Positions 18,857 through 27,738 of a DNA stretch of 31,525 bases are shown piece after piece. The stretch is from Chara braunii. Lineage: Eukaryota; Streptophyta; Charophyceae; Charales; Characeae. The translations under genes and the position numbers were made by a program. Below the pieces are notes generated by a model. That model was given only the letters and a program-made list of their open reading frames with translations, had not been told where the DNA came from and did no database searches. Numbering within the stretch: position 1 is the stretch's first letter; each line of letters opens with the position of its first letter. Where the stretch lies: contig BFEA01000162.1 in assembly GCA_003427395.1 (NCBI GenBank), forward strand, positions 62,475-93,999. The letters run 5' to 3'.

Positions 18857-19815
18857 TTGAAGGACCAAATCCGACAAGGGTATGCTAGGGATCCTATTTG
18901 AAATCCTATCATCCAAATGCTACAGAAAAATCATGAACTCTTGCTTGAGTATTGCATGACTGAGGGTCTACTCTTCTTTATGGATGAAACCGAAGACATA
19001 ATTTGCATTCCTCACAAAGAAGGAATTAAAAGTATGATTATTGGGAAATGTCATGACAGTGAAGGACACTTCGAGTTTAAGAAGGCATTTGTCAATGTCA
19101 GAGAGAACTTTAAATGGAAATGAATGAAAGAAGATATGCTAACCTATATGCGAACTTGCCTTATTTGTTAAAGGAAAAAACCCTCGCATGAGAATCCATT
19201 GGGACAGTTGCGACCACTACCTATTCCAAGTGAGTCAGGTGAGTCCATTTTGATCGACTTCACGAGTCTCACCAAGAGTCGGAATGGTAATAGCCAGGTA
19301 ATGGTCATTGTAGATCGATTTTTTAAGTATGCTATGTTCAGTCCTTTACTTGCCGAAGCTAGAACGTGACTCGTCATCCAAAAGTTCCAGATGCAATGGG
19401 TTTCGGAGTATGGATTTCCAAAAATCATCGTTTCTGATCGGGATGTACGGTTCACTGGCCAGCAATGGCAAAAGTTGATAGAGGCTTATGGCACCCGATT
19501 GACCATGTCGTCATGGAGGTACCCTGAAACGAATGGGCAAACTGAACAGATGAATCGTCTGTGCCAACAACTTTGGTGAATGTAGGTACGGCCAGACCAG
19601 ATTGACTGGGATGAGAACTTGTCAACGATTGTGAGTGCGTATAATAACAGTGTTCACACCGTTACCGGTCGAACACCGAACACGCTTCACAAAGGTTGGA
19701 AGTTGCGACGTCCCATTGATGCTTTAATCGGGGACCAAGTCCAACTGCTACCCCCAGGAACACGAGAAATTGCAGTTCTGTATGAAGAAGACATAAAAAA
19801 GTTGAGTGAGGACGC
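18857..19815 (+). pseudogene. Element 2 integrase zinc domain and catalytic core
   Basis: The HHCC N-terminal domain spans about 18917-19190 (GKCHDSEGHFEF, then CLIC), interrupted by a stop at about 19121. The core keeps all three catalytic residues in one frame: Asp at 19256-19258 (LIDFTSL), Asp at 19436-19438 (VSDRDVRFTG) and Glu at 19544-19546 (GQTEQMNR), but TGA at 19367-19369 falls between the first two. TGA 19577 and TAG 19583 follow. From 19586 the frame reads on (VSAYNNSVHTVTGRTPN, LLPPGTREIAVLYEEDIKKL) up to the insertion boundary at about 19810. Confidence 0.87.
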
Positions 19816-19830
19816 CGCCTGGCCGGGCCA

Positions 19831-19846
19831 GCCCAACCGGTTGGGC
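19831..19846. repeat. 16-bp perfect palindrome
   Basis: GCCCAACCGGTTGGGC, near the left edge of insertion 1. A partial match, CCCAACCGGG, appears near the right edge at 21001-21010. Confidence 0.9.
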
Positions 19847-19975
19847 CCGGTGGGGGGCGCCCGGGTAAATCGGGCAGGACAAAAAACCGCCAAATTTTTT
19901 TTTATTTTTTTTTTGAAACTGGGGTCACTCTGCGCTCGGTGAGAGGACCTCGAATCTGCAATAAAATTTTGGTTT

Positions 19976-20029
19976 TGGTGGGGGGATGGGGGGGTTGGTC
20001 TGGGTGGGGGGTACTGGGGTTGGGGGGGT
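19976..20029 (+). other. G-rich run, predicted G-quadruplex former
   Basis: Within about 54 bases there are six or more runs of three to seven G separated by short loops, including GGGGGG, GGGGGGG, GGG, GGGGGG, GGGG and GGGGGGG. This far exceeds the usual four-tract G-quadruplex pattern. It lies in insertion 1. Confidence 0.7.
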
Positions 20030-20112
20030 GTCTGTGATGTGGCACATATGTGTTTTTTATTTTTTTTTTATTTTTTTTTAAGGGGTGTGTGTATATACAA
20101 GGGGGGGCGAGA

Positions 20113-20113
20113 G

Positions 20114-20166
<53 letters not shown>
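20113..20166. repeat. (GC)n then (GA)n compound microsatellite
   Basis: GC dinucleotides at about 20113-20129 change to GA dinucleotides to 20166, then an A-run. Confidence 0.95.
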
Positions 20167-20170
<4 letters not shown>

Positions 20171-20299
20171 ACAGATCCCCTTAACACGGCTCAGACGGCC
20201 CATGCAGGCTATCTGAAGGGTCCTCGCAGATATGTAGCGCAAGCCCCCCCACCAAAATCAAGGCAGGCAGTGAATATGAAATAGAGCACGAGCTGGCCG

Positions 20300-20631
20300 A
20301 ATATATACTCAAGATTCGAATTCAGGTCCGTGTTTCAGCAGTTATGGTTGCTCACGTAGCTAGGGCCTGTTGGTCTCTGCACGTGAATCTTAGGGCTTGG
20401 CTGCACTACTCACGAAATGTGCAAAATTAGAATGAATCTTCTGCAGAACGTGGAATAATACGCCACCATATGTTTTGTCTTTTGTGCATTTGGTGAGTAA
20501 AGGCCCTTAGGGCCACTGCACGTATTCCCAAGAAAATAAAAATGAAAAAAAAAAAAAAAAGCGAGAAAACGGAGAAATGGTGACCCATAACCGACATGCA
20601 CAGACCTGAATTCGAATCCTGACTATATATT
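20300..20631. repeat. Inverted pair of tRNA-like (SINE-like) sequences
   Basis: 20300-20328 and 20603-20631 are inverted copies, 27 of 29 bases matching, containing the B-box-like core GAATTCGAATC. Similarity extends inward (ACCATAAC against ACCCATAAC), and a second inverted pair lies inside (CTCACGAAATGTGCAAAA near 20411, complement near 20480). Read on the minus strand, the left copy also has TAGCTACGTGAGC about 50 bases before the B box, like a tRNA A box. This suggests two SINE-type elements facing each other, or one fold-back element. A GGCCC-TTA-GGGCC mini-hairpin sits at 20502-20514. Confidence 0.65.
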
Positions 20632-20840
20632 ATCTGCCCACCCTCAGGGAGTACAAGTTTGAAGTGTATCTCTGCTTGACGTCGGGTCCTGGCTAATATG
20701 CTATAGGGATCCTTCCGAAAAGAGGCTGGACACAACGAGGACAAGTTTGTTTTCTGTTTTTTTAATGCGCTGCGTCACTTGTTCGTGCATGTGCGTGCGG
20801 CACCTCGCGCATGAGATGCGATGCAAGTATGATTCAAACA

Positions 20841-20842
<2 letters not shown>

Positions 20843-20933
<91 letters not shown>

Positions 20934-20936
20934 CAC
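20843..20936. repeat. (CT)n then (AC)n compound microsatellite
   Basis: CT dinucleotides to about 20874, then AC dinucleotides to about 20936. All long frames over it are artefacts. Confidence 0.95.
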
Positions 20937-21015
20937 AAAGGGGGTCCGAAAGGGTGTCCGAAATCCCCCGACAGGTAACTGCGCTGGGGGGGCCCCGGCC
21001 CCCAACCGGGTCCTG

Positions 21016-21090
21016 CCCGATCAGGCCGCCCGGGACCTCCCTCGGGCCCCTTCCCGATCAGGCCGCCCGGGACCTCCCCCGGGCCCCTGC
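21016..21090 (+). repeat. 37-bp GC-rich tandem repeat, two copies
   Basis: CCCGATCAGGCCGCCCGGGA starts at 21016 and again at 21053; an inverted partial copy (CGGGCGGCCCGGATC) follows at about 21099. It forms the right GC-rich edge of insertion 1. Confidence 0.85.
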
Positions 21091-21146
21091 CGATCACTCG
21101 GGCGGCCCGGATCCCCCCTCAGTAAAAAAGCAAAAAAAATATCCAG

Positions 21147-21235
21147 GAAGTCCAACTAGAAATAATTAAATAGGCTAATAAACATTGTCGGCCATCACAG
21201 TTTCAAAAAGGAGATCTTGTTTGGGTTAAACCACC
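21147..21235 (+). pseudogene. Element 2 integrase, fragment between the two insertions
   Basis: About 30 codons of the integrase C-terminal region: EVQLEIIK, a TAG at 21171-21173, then ANKHCRPSQFQKGDLVWVK, the start of the SH3-like domain. It restores the register lost at 19810 and shows that insertion 1 ended before 21147. Similarity ends after the PPLPP-like stretch at about 21240, where insertion 2 begins. Confidence 0.85.
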
Positions 21236-21925
21236 ACTACCTCCGAGCCTGTTTTTGTCGACCCTGATTTTCACTGCGCACCGAGTTTTACCGAGCCTGG
21301 GGTCCGTTTTGTCTCTTTTCTGGTACTCTTCTGAAAAGAAAAAAAAAATGCACAGCCATACTCAAAAAAAACGACGCACTCACAACCACAAAAAAAACGA
21401 AAAAAAAACAAACACCCCTTTGGACATGATACAAGGTAGATACTTGCCCCAAAGTTGTTGTGCGAGTATGCCCTCAGTGAGGGCGTTACAGCAGGGGTGT
21501 CATGTCCACAAAAAAAAGAAGAGAAAAAAAAATTAAAACTGAACTTAGGGCGGGAAAGCGGGTTCATATATTCTGTGAGGTTGTAGTGTGGGCATGCCCT
21601 CCATCACAAAGTGTCAACAGCCCGTGGACTGCGTCCTGCCTCCCTGGCAGGGCACCAAAACAAATAAAAAGAAACAAAACAAAAAACACCAACAACGACA
21701 ACCTGAAGCTGGCCACAATCGTAGTTAGATACTTTCTTGTGAGTATTGGTGTGAGCAAAACTTCGTGCACGACTTTCCTGGAATTGGTCTTTTGTTTTTC
21801 TTTTTGCTTTTCAAAAGGGCTCACAAGGCCCAACTGCCGAGCCTTCCCCGACCCCCGAAAATTTTGGAAAATGTGGAAAAACAACCATGTTTCCCAGTTT
21901 TCCCAACAGTGGTGGAGGTAGTGGT
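21236..21925. mobile_element. Insertion 2 inside element 2 integrase, A-rich repeat
   Basis: About 690 bp separate GDLVWVK (ending near 21232) from the GPY-domain sequence resuming near 21926, where family members are nearly contiguous. The insert is A-rich, with several CAAAAAAAA tracts, a 9-bp inverted repeat TGGACATGA/TCATGTCCA (21421-21429/21500-21508) enclosing 88 bp, and a GCCCTC-AGT-GAGGGC hairpin (21470-21484). No target duplication or protein was recognised. Confidence 0.6.
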
Positions 21926-22110
21926 GGTTTAAGTTCAAAGAATTATCTTTGGAAGAGAATGTGTCACAGAAACTGTTGCCTATCTATTATGGACCCTGGG
22001 AAGTTTTCAAGGTGATAGGGGACACTGATGGACCTTCGTACAAAATAGATGTACCCCCACACCTCAAGACATATCCCGTCGTTCATGCCTCCAAGTGACT
22101 GCCATAAGTA
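21926..22110 (+). pseudogene. Element 2 integrase C-terminal GPY/F domain
   Basis: An open stretch with SQKLLPIYYGPWEVFKVIGD and YKIDVPPHLKTYPVVHASK matches the GPY/F module that closes gypsy integrases: KLLP then GPW, then the VVHASK end that precedes the chromodomain. It stops at TGA 22096-22098 in place of a sense codon in the ASKLPP-like motif, with poorer similarity to 22140. Confidence 0.88.
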
Positions 22111-22140
22111 GAAGGCCACAATTTTCCTAACCGGCCATCC

Positions 22141-22356
22141 ATGTTCCCTCTCTCTATGAATGGAGGATATGAAGTTGAAAAGATACAGGAATATGGATAC
22201 TTTTCTACAGGTGGCAGAGGAAGGCCACAAAAGCAGTTCAAGGTAAAGTTCAAATCCCAACCTCCGCCTGAAGCCAGATGGTTTAATAAGAAAGAACTTC
22301 TACCTACTGCTCCCGACATTGTTGCTGCATACGAGCGTGGATTAAAAGGAACCTAG
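22141..22356 (+). pseudogene. Element 2 chromodomain
   Basis: GYEVEKIQEYGYF, GRGRPQKQFKVKF, EARWFNKKEL and APDIVAAYERGL give the chromodomain order of beta strands followed by a C-terminal helix; this is the normal C-terminus of chromovirus integrase. The frame ends naturally at TAG 22354-22356. Of the aromatic cage, the N-terminal Tyr and the strand-3 Trp are present. The ATG at 22141 is internal to the original polyprotein, not a start. Confidence 0.85.
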
Positions 22357-23130
22357 CCAAAAAAATTATGCGATGGAACTCAAAAACTGGGCCGGCAGGA
22401 ATGCAATAACCCGCTCAAAATATGTTACCGATATCGGCCAGCGGTCGCCCACAGGCCACAGCAAAGCCATGCTCTGGGCTGTACCTGACCACGAAACAAG
22501 GCTTCAGAGGCCCTACGTCCGATAGTTGACTAAAGTAAACTATAATTTTGAAATAGAGGCTCACAAGTCAAAGTTTGCATGGACCCGGACCTGGCCAACG
22601 ATCAGACATACACATTTGGCAGCACGCAGGTATCTGAGCAGAATCTGGTCCAGGTGGAAGTCTGCAACTGTATGAGATCCAGGCCATTGACCGCTGTCGG
22701 AGGGCGCGGTGTCCCGGCCCTCATCCGTGTACCAAGTCCCTACTTGATACCACCCTTAGCTTTAGTGCTGCGATCTGTAACTACTCCCGAAAATACTATG
22801 ACACTTGGTACCTGGGCTGCACCATGACGTGGACCGGTCCTGCTTGGCACCTACCTTAACAAAAGGGTGCGCCACAGGACCTTCCTTTGGTCCACACAGG
22901 CTCGGCGCCCTGCTGTACAGCAGAGCACAACCGGCCTGTAACTGTGGTAGCCGCCGGGTCTACCCTGGGACGCAAAGGCGAAGGGGTTGGCGTAGCCTTT
23001 TCTACTGCGCGCCGAGTGCCCTGTTGCCAAGTTATGGGTTAGGTGCAAGGGGTAGAAGTCGTTGTCGGGAAAGGAAAAGAGAAAAAGAAAAGTAAAGCGT
23101 CAAATTTAGACTCGTTTTCTTTTGTGTGGG
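22357..23130. other. No gene seen; probable 3' region of element 2
   Basis: Open frames of 82 and 96 codons at 22579 and 22805 have no recognisable content. GTACCAAGT (22729-22737) and its complement ACTTGGTAC (22803-22811) form a separated inverted pair. A purine-rich stretch at about 23066-23096 and GTGTGGGGAAATGTGG at about 23124-23139 are candidate polypurine-tract regions before an LTR, unproven. Confidence 0.4.
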
Positions 23131-23770
23131 GAAATGTGGTGGCCTCAGGTCGCTGTGATGTTATGGTTTCCTTTCCAATTTTGAAATGCCGTCATCATTA
23201 TTATTATTAATTTTATTGTTATTATTACTTAAATTTCCTATTTTCGATTTTTCGCCTGTCGATCTGTCACTTCGTAGGGAAAGGGCCGCCGATTCGGGTT
23301 TTCGGACCGTAACTGCGGTCTTATGGTCTGGGTTTTACTGACCCCTTGTATATCGCCTGTACCAGACCTGTTCGTCCGAACCTCGCGGTGAGACCCCGGT
23401 GGCCAGGTTAAGGGGGCAGACACAGAGAGGACTGAAGGGAGAAAAATAAGAAAAGGGAGAAAAGGAAGGAAAAAGATTGGAAGTTGGGCTTTAGCTTTGT
23501 GTGTGGGCTCGTATCGCCGTTCGGGCGAGGCTGTTGCGCGGCGGAATTTTGAAACGCCATCTTTTCCTTTTCTCTATTGTTACTTAGCTTTCTTTTTGCT
23601 CGATTGTCCGATTTGGTTTGCCCTTAGCCTGTCACTTCACAGGAAAGCCAACGGTTGGAAATTCGAGCTTGAGCTATTTTGTGCGGCGTAAGTGGGCCGA
23701 CCCCTCGTATATTGTTTGCTCTGAGCTTGTTCGACTGAGTGCCACGTTGCAGGACCTCAAAAGAGGGGCG
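23131..23770 (+). repeat. Diverged LTR-like tandem repeat, about 365-bp offset
   Basis: The two halves share an ordered set of words: ATTTTGAAA(T/C)GCC at about 23180 and 23547, CTGTCACTTC near 23263 and 23630, GACCCCT(T/C)GTATAT near 23340 and 23699, then TGTTCG near 23370 and 23729. Substitutions and indels are many. The position just after a chromovirus 3' end suggests tandem LTR remnants, but TG...CA ends and a target duplication were not found. Confidence 0.55.
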
Positions 23771-23998
23771 ACCCCCGGCCGCATTGGTAGGGAGCCTATC
23801 ACCCCCCCCGTGGAGGGTTATAAGCCCCCTCCTTGCCATCATCGGACACGGGTACTCGTCGGGTATAGGCTGACGTGCGCGTTTTAAGGGAAGGAAAGAG
23901 CTTGTCAGTATTCCGTTATGGGACTCTAGTTTTCTTTTTGGGCAGTGACCACGTCATGATAATTAGTGACTTGACAATAAAATAGTGGTTTCGAACCA

Positions 23999-24189
23999 TA
24001 TCTCGACTGTTGAGTTTCTGGTTTTCGAATTATTCAGTTTTTTATTCTGTCTTATATTTTGGGTTAGAGAAATTCAAAAAGAAAAAGGGCTAGNTATCTC
24101 GACTGTTGAGTTTCTGGTTTTCGAATTATTCAGTTTTTTATTCTGTCTTATATTTTGGGTTAGAGAAATTCAAAAAGAAAAAGGGCTAG
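23999..24189 (+). repeat. 95-bp exact duplication around a single N
   Basis: 23999-24093 and 24095-24189 are identical and are separated only by N at 24094. An exact duplication joined at one unknown base is what unresolved overlapping contig ends look like. The 82-codon frame over it is an artefact of the duplication. Confidence 0.9.
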
Positions 24190-25659
24190 AGCTGGGCTCT
24201 TCTTTTGGAGCGTGGGGTCATAGCGAGGGGTGAGCCTATAAAGAGGTAAGGTTAGCGAGTCTTTGGCAGCTAGGCCTTTTCTGCTGTGTTGGCACTGCTC
24301 GTCTGAGAAAGCGGTGGGTAGTCTGTGTACCCGAGTGTTGAGTTTTGAGCGGTGTCTAATTGAATGGCAACTATGTTGCGTAGCAATGGCCTTTTTGGCT
24401 ATAGGCCAAGGCACCTGAGGTTTTACTGGAGCTGGGCACCTATGCGTGAAGAGGGTGTTGCGGTGGATGTCTGTCTGACTTACAGCAAGAGTGAGGGGCA
24501 GGCTAGACTGAGAATCAATGTCTACGGCGGGAAGGAGCAAGAGATGAGGGAGGATGCGAAAATACAGGGTGTGGTCACCGAGGCTGGGAGCAGGGCGGAA
24601 CGGAGGTGCCGGCGAGATGGGGTAACCGCGGCATTACGAGTTACGGTCACTTACCATGAGGAGGAGACCTCAACGGGTACGACAGAGAGAGAGCAACAAG
24701 AACTAGATCGGGACTCAGAGGCGGAGTCCGAAGATAGCGAGGACTTGACTCATTCCTGGCATGGGCTGGAGCAGTGGAGGAGAGAGCACCCGCCAACTGA
24801 GTCGGTAGAGGACAGACCCGAGGCCAGTTCGGCCCAGGGCAGAGCAAGACAGCTGGACCATCGAGCGTGGAGGCGAGTAATAGACGGGATTGAGCCTGGG
24901 GGAAGAGAGAGAGAGATACGTAGGCGCGGCCTGACGCAGGGAGAGTGAGCGGGAACGAGACGAGTTTGCTGAGGGCGATTGACGTCAACCCTTTTTTTTT
25001 CGCGCAAGCTTGCGCTACGTCACGCGGAAGTGCCGAACGAGGGAGTCAACCACGAAGAGACGGGGACGAGTTCGACAAGGGCAGGTTCTCAAAGAACCAC
25101 CCGCTGGCACGATAAGGGGGTCAACACGTGCTGTTCTGAGAAACGGAGAGAGAGCGCGGGGGGTTGCGCAGTTGCATGAGAGACACACGCGACAAGGTTG
25201 CAGCACAGGGAGAAAAGGTCAACACATGGGGTCACTCGAGAGAGAGTTGGTTGATGTCAACATTGGTCCTCAATCCTGCGGGCACTGTGGCCTTCTCTCT
25301 CTCCCGTAACGCCCTGGGCTCGCTGAGCTGCAGTGGACCATGATGTGTGGTAGGAGACAGGAAGTTGAGACGGATGTAGGAGAAAGAAGGAATGTGTGTG
25401 ACTGATCAAGAAGAGAGTGCTTGATTCTGCCAGATATGGTTAACGCACACTGCTGCCTCCAAGCGTGCTCAAGGCGTACAGTGTGAGGCGCGACGAAGTT
25501 TTATTTGGCGGGAGTTCTGTCTGTGCAATTCTCTTCTCTGCTTTCTGCGCATTTTGCCAGGCTGAGTTGTTTCGGAGTGTCTCTCACTCACTCGCCAAGC
25601 AAAACAGTGCAAGCGTGTAAGAGGAGCGATCAAGACCCGCGCAAGCACGCGGGCTATTC
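24190..25659. other. GC-richer intergenic stretch with a 194-codon frame
   Basis: Apart from the frame at 24364-24948, no gene is seen. A 14-bp perfect palindrome GCGCAAGCTTGCGC lies at 25002-25015. GTCAA, the complement of the TTGAC core of plant W boxes, occurs five times: 24984, 25045, 25120, 25218 and 25256. Overlapping short frames at 25010-25309 are not supported. Confidence 0.45.
24364..24948 (+). CDS. Hypothetical protein, charged
   Basis: An ATG-started frame of 194 codons. The first third is mixed (RPRHLRFYWSW, VAVDVCLTY); the middle is acidic and Ser-rich (DRDSEAESEDSEDL); the end is Arg-rich (GGREREIRRRGL). It has no signal peptide, membrane segment or known motif. Minus-strand frames overlap much of it, and the GC- and purine-rich composition alone could keep it open. 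It may be a gene, an exon or chance. Confidence 0.25.
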   Translation: MATMLRSNGLFGYRPRHLRFYWSWAPMREEGVAVDVCLTYSKSEGQARLRINVYGGKEQEMREDAKIQGVVTEAGSRAERRCRRDGVTAALRVTVTYHEEETSTGTTEREQQELDRDSEAESEDSEDLTHSWHGLEQWRREHPPTESVEDRPEASSAQGRARQLDHRAWRRVIDGIEPGGREREIRRRGLTQGE

Positions 25660-25836
25660 ATGGCAGAGCTAGAGTGGAGGGACGGCCAACGGAAGAGCAA
25701 GGTGGTTAACATCAAAGGTTACTGGTACGCTAGTGTGGTGCGTGAGTCTACTTCTTCTGGTGGAAAGTGCAGAAGAGATGTGGGTGAGATAGGGAGTCTG
25801 TTTGAAGAAGGGGGCTGGTTTCAAGAGAAGAGATGA
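25660..25836 (+). CDS. Small ORF, 58 aa, possible member of the 25.6-30 kb family
   Basis: ATG at 25660, TGA at 25834-25836. The centre (KVVNIKGYWYASVV, then SSGGKC, then GSLFEE) resembles the core of the 27739 protein: VV, a Gly four residues on, Tyr, Val, then (S)GK and a SLxE-like end. That resemblance is weak and needs one gap. The protein is not recognised. It is soluble-looking, with no signal peptide. Upstream sequence shows no clear TATA box. Confidence 0.35.
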   Translation: MAELEWRDGQRKSKVVNIKGYWYASVVRESTSSGGKCRRDVGEIGSLFEEGGWFQEKR

Positions 25837-27660
25837 CGATGAAAGCTACGTGAAACTTGTGTCGGCAAGTCCTCCACGGACAGACCCCTCCCCTGATGTC
25901 GCTGAGACAAGACCATTATACTCATCCTCACTGGCTACTGTCAAATTCTGTAAGTTGACGAGGGGTTTCTCACCCCTTTGAAGACTTTGCTAACTGGTCG
26001 GTGCACCAGCTCTGACGATCAACAGCTCCTCCTGCCTCACATGACATTTCCTTCGTAGCAGCTTTTTCCGAGATCTCAGATAAGGTTCTGACTTTCTCAA
26101 AATAACCCCTTTTGTTTTCTTTAATCTCAGTTTTCCCTCTTTTCTTCTGGATAATCAGAATGGTTGATCGATCATTATCCAATTATGCTACGTCTCGACA
26201 GGGGTTAAGCCTCAGCAGATCATGAAAGCGGGGGAACAGGGGAATTGCCCCGACTTATAGCATCGATTCGGAACCTGTTGGTTGAGGAAAGAATCCAATA
26301 TCCAGCGTACAAGTTGTTAGAAGCTGTTGGATATTCTTGGCATTTGGCAAGAGACCACGCTTGCCGATTGGATGTTTTCCCTTTTGTGAGTGACAGCGAA
26401 GAGCAAATGCACTGTGTATTTGCTTCATGCAATTGCGTTGTGTGATAATGATTTATGACTGTATCGTGTGGCTGCTCCGTGCTATTGCTCGTGCGACTGC
26501 ATAGGAGCGTGACTGACCTGGCTCGCTTACGCACACCCGATTGAATGATTGCCTGTAGTGGTAAGAATTGGACTGTGTTCTGAGATAAATCGGGTGTGGG
26601 ACTGTGAAAATTCGTGAATGCCTGCATGAGTATGTTGAATATTTTGCGAGTCTGATGATTGCTAGTAGTCACTGGATTGATTATGCGAGTTTTCTTATGG
26701 GCTCGTCGAGCGGGCTTGTACGACTAAAAGGGGGAGAGTAGGAACGTCTCCCATTGGCTGTGCTCCACTTTTTAGNTCTTGATGGTATGCGAAAAAGAAA
26801 GTTAGTACTGAGACGAATTCTCTACATCCTAGCTAAACTCTTGCTTGACGGCGATTAAGTGTCTATCTTGCTTGGAATGTGGTGAGTATCAACTTAATGA
26901 GAAGTAATTTGAGTGCTCGGTATAGCCGACGGGGCTTTAATTAGGATGCAAGGAGGGGTTGCATTCACTCTTTCTCTTTCATTTCCCCTTGAGCGCGTTT
27001 CAGGAGACTCAAACTTCAGCTGACCGCTGTGCAGTTGATGACAGTCTGATCATTAGGGCTGTACNGGANTTTGTTTTGAGGCAGTGCATGAATGGTTGAA
27101 CTGATGATGCTCAGTAGCGCTTGGAATGGCGGAACAGGGCAAACGAACAATGCAAAGTGGTCTGCCAGTCTGTGCTCAGGTTCGTCTTGAGCTCAGAGTT
27201 TTGCCCTTAGGTCGAGGGTCGGATCACGTTAACCGATGCTCGAGTATCAGAACCCATGCTTGAGTATCGGGGCCTATAACTCTGAGCGCAGTATAATCGA
27301 GGCCAGAAAAATTGCAAGGATCTTTCTCTCTTTTGATGCTTCTACTTAGGTTTCCAAACAGCAGACTCTACTGTTGGTCACCACAATAAGTCTATTTTCA
27401 ATAGTCAACTATTTTCTGATGGAAAGCCCATTTTCATTCGGCCTTATCGGTTAATGATGTATGACTGTTTAATTTTGAGCAAAATATCTCGGGTCTTCTG
27501 AAAGCAACCCAGTGGCGCGAGCAACACTCGTCTCTGCCCATGAAAGCAATTTCAAAGCTGGTTGTAGAGGCGATGATTCAACACACTTGAGGGTTTCTCT
27601 TCAGTCAGCTGAAACTGGTGGCTCTAAGATTGGAGCCCNGTGAGTTGAATTTTCAGCAGG
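25837..27660. other. Non-coding stretch, T/G-rich, with scattered N
   Basis: Short frames exist, for example 26245-26445 (LIASIRNLLVEERIQYPAYK) and a 150-codon minus-strand frame at 26220-26672, but none is recognised. A polypurine run lies at 26726-26738. A 20-bp imperfect tandem duplication (ATGCTCGAGTATC... and ATGCTTGAGTATC...) lies at about 27237-27276. A strong pyrimidine tract with acceptor-like TTTCAG is at about 26966-27002. Single N bases at 26776, 27065, 27069 and 27639 mark unresolved positions. Confidence 0.4.
26726..26738 (+). other. Polypurine-tract-like sequence
   Basis: AAAAGGGGGAGAG followed by TAGGAACGTCTCCC resembles the 3' polypurine tract and LTR start of plant LTR retrotransposons. 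GGGAGA (26732-26737) also pairs with TCTCCC (26747-26752). No retroelement coding region lies immediately upstream, so the call is tentative. Confidence 0.3.
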
Positions 27661-27668
27661 CTATAAGG
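27661..27668 (+). promoter_or_regulatory. Possible TATA box for the 27739 gene
   Basis: CTATAAGG lies 71-78 bases upstream of the ATG at 27739, a suitable distance for a short plant 5' leader. Confidence 0.3.
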
Positions 27669-27738
27669 GCTGTTTGGAGTTACCAATCGTCTTTGCCTCA
27701 ATAACTGAGGTTTGTCTTAGGGATCAGGGGTGGCACCA

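Larger units (their letters stand above)
19811..21146. mobile_element. Insertion 1 inside element 2 integrase, composite repeat
   Basis: Integrase coding stops matching at about 19810 and resumes at about 21147, so roughly 1.3 kb is inserted. TAAAAAAG occurs on both sides (19794-19801 and 21123-21130) and may be a target duplication, though the A-run makes this weak. Both ends are GC-rich and share a 12-bp inverted word ATCGGGCAGGAC (19869-19880, complement 21010-21021). Inside are a 16-bp perfect palindrome, a G-rich run, (GC)n(GA)n and (CT)n(AC)n microsatellites and an inverted tRNA-like pair. No protein is encoded; element class unresolved. Confidence 0.6.
16766..22356 (+). mobile_element. 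Chromovirus (Ty3/gypsy), 5'-truncated and twice interrupted (element 2)
   Basis: The plus-strand order is protease, RT, RNase H, integrase, SH3-like/GPY domain, chromodomain, ending in TAG at 22354-22356. The chromodomain makes it a chromovirus. The gag region is missing: the element begins head to head with element 3. It carries many in-frame stops (17875, 18028, 19367, 19577, 19583, about 21171), frameshifts near 18055 and across 18100-18600, and two insertions (about 19811-21146 and 21236-21925) inside the integrase C-terminal region. LTRs were not resolved; a diverged LTR-like repeat follows at 23.1-23.8 kb. Confidence 0.88.

Noticed and set aside
20701-21169. Open frames of 74-140 codons
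   Set aside because: They run through (CT)n(AC)n and GC-rich tandem repeats inside insertion 1.
23985-24233. 82-codon frame
   Set aside because: It depends on the 95-bp duplication joined by N and contains the same residues twice.
26220-26672. 150-codon minus-strand frame
   Set aside because: No recognisable domain, no splice or promoter context, overlaps a plus-strand frame; composition looks random.
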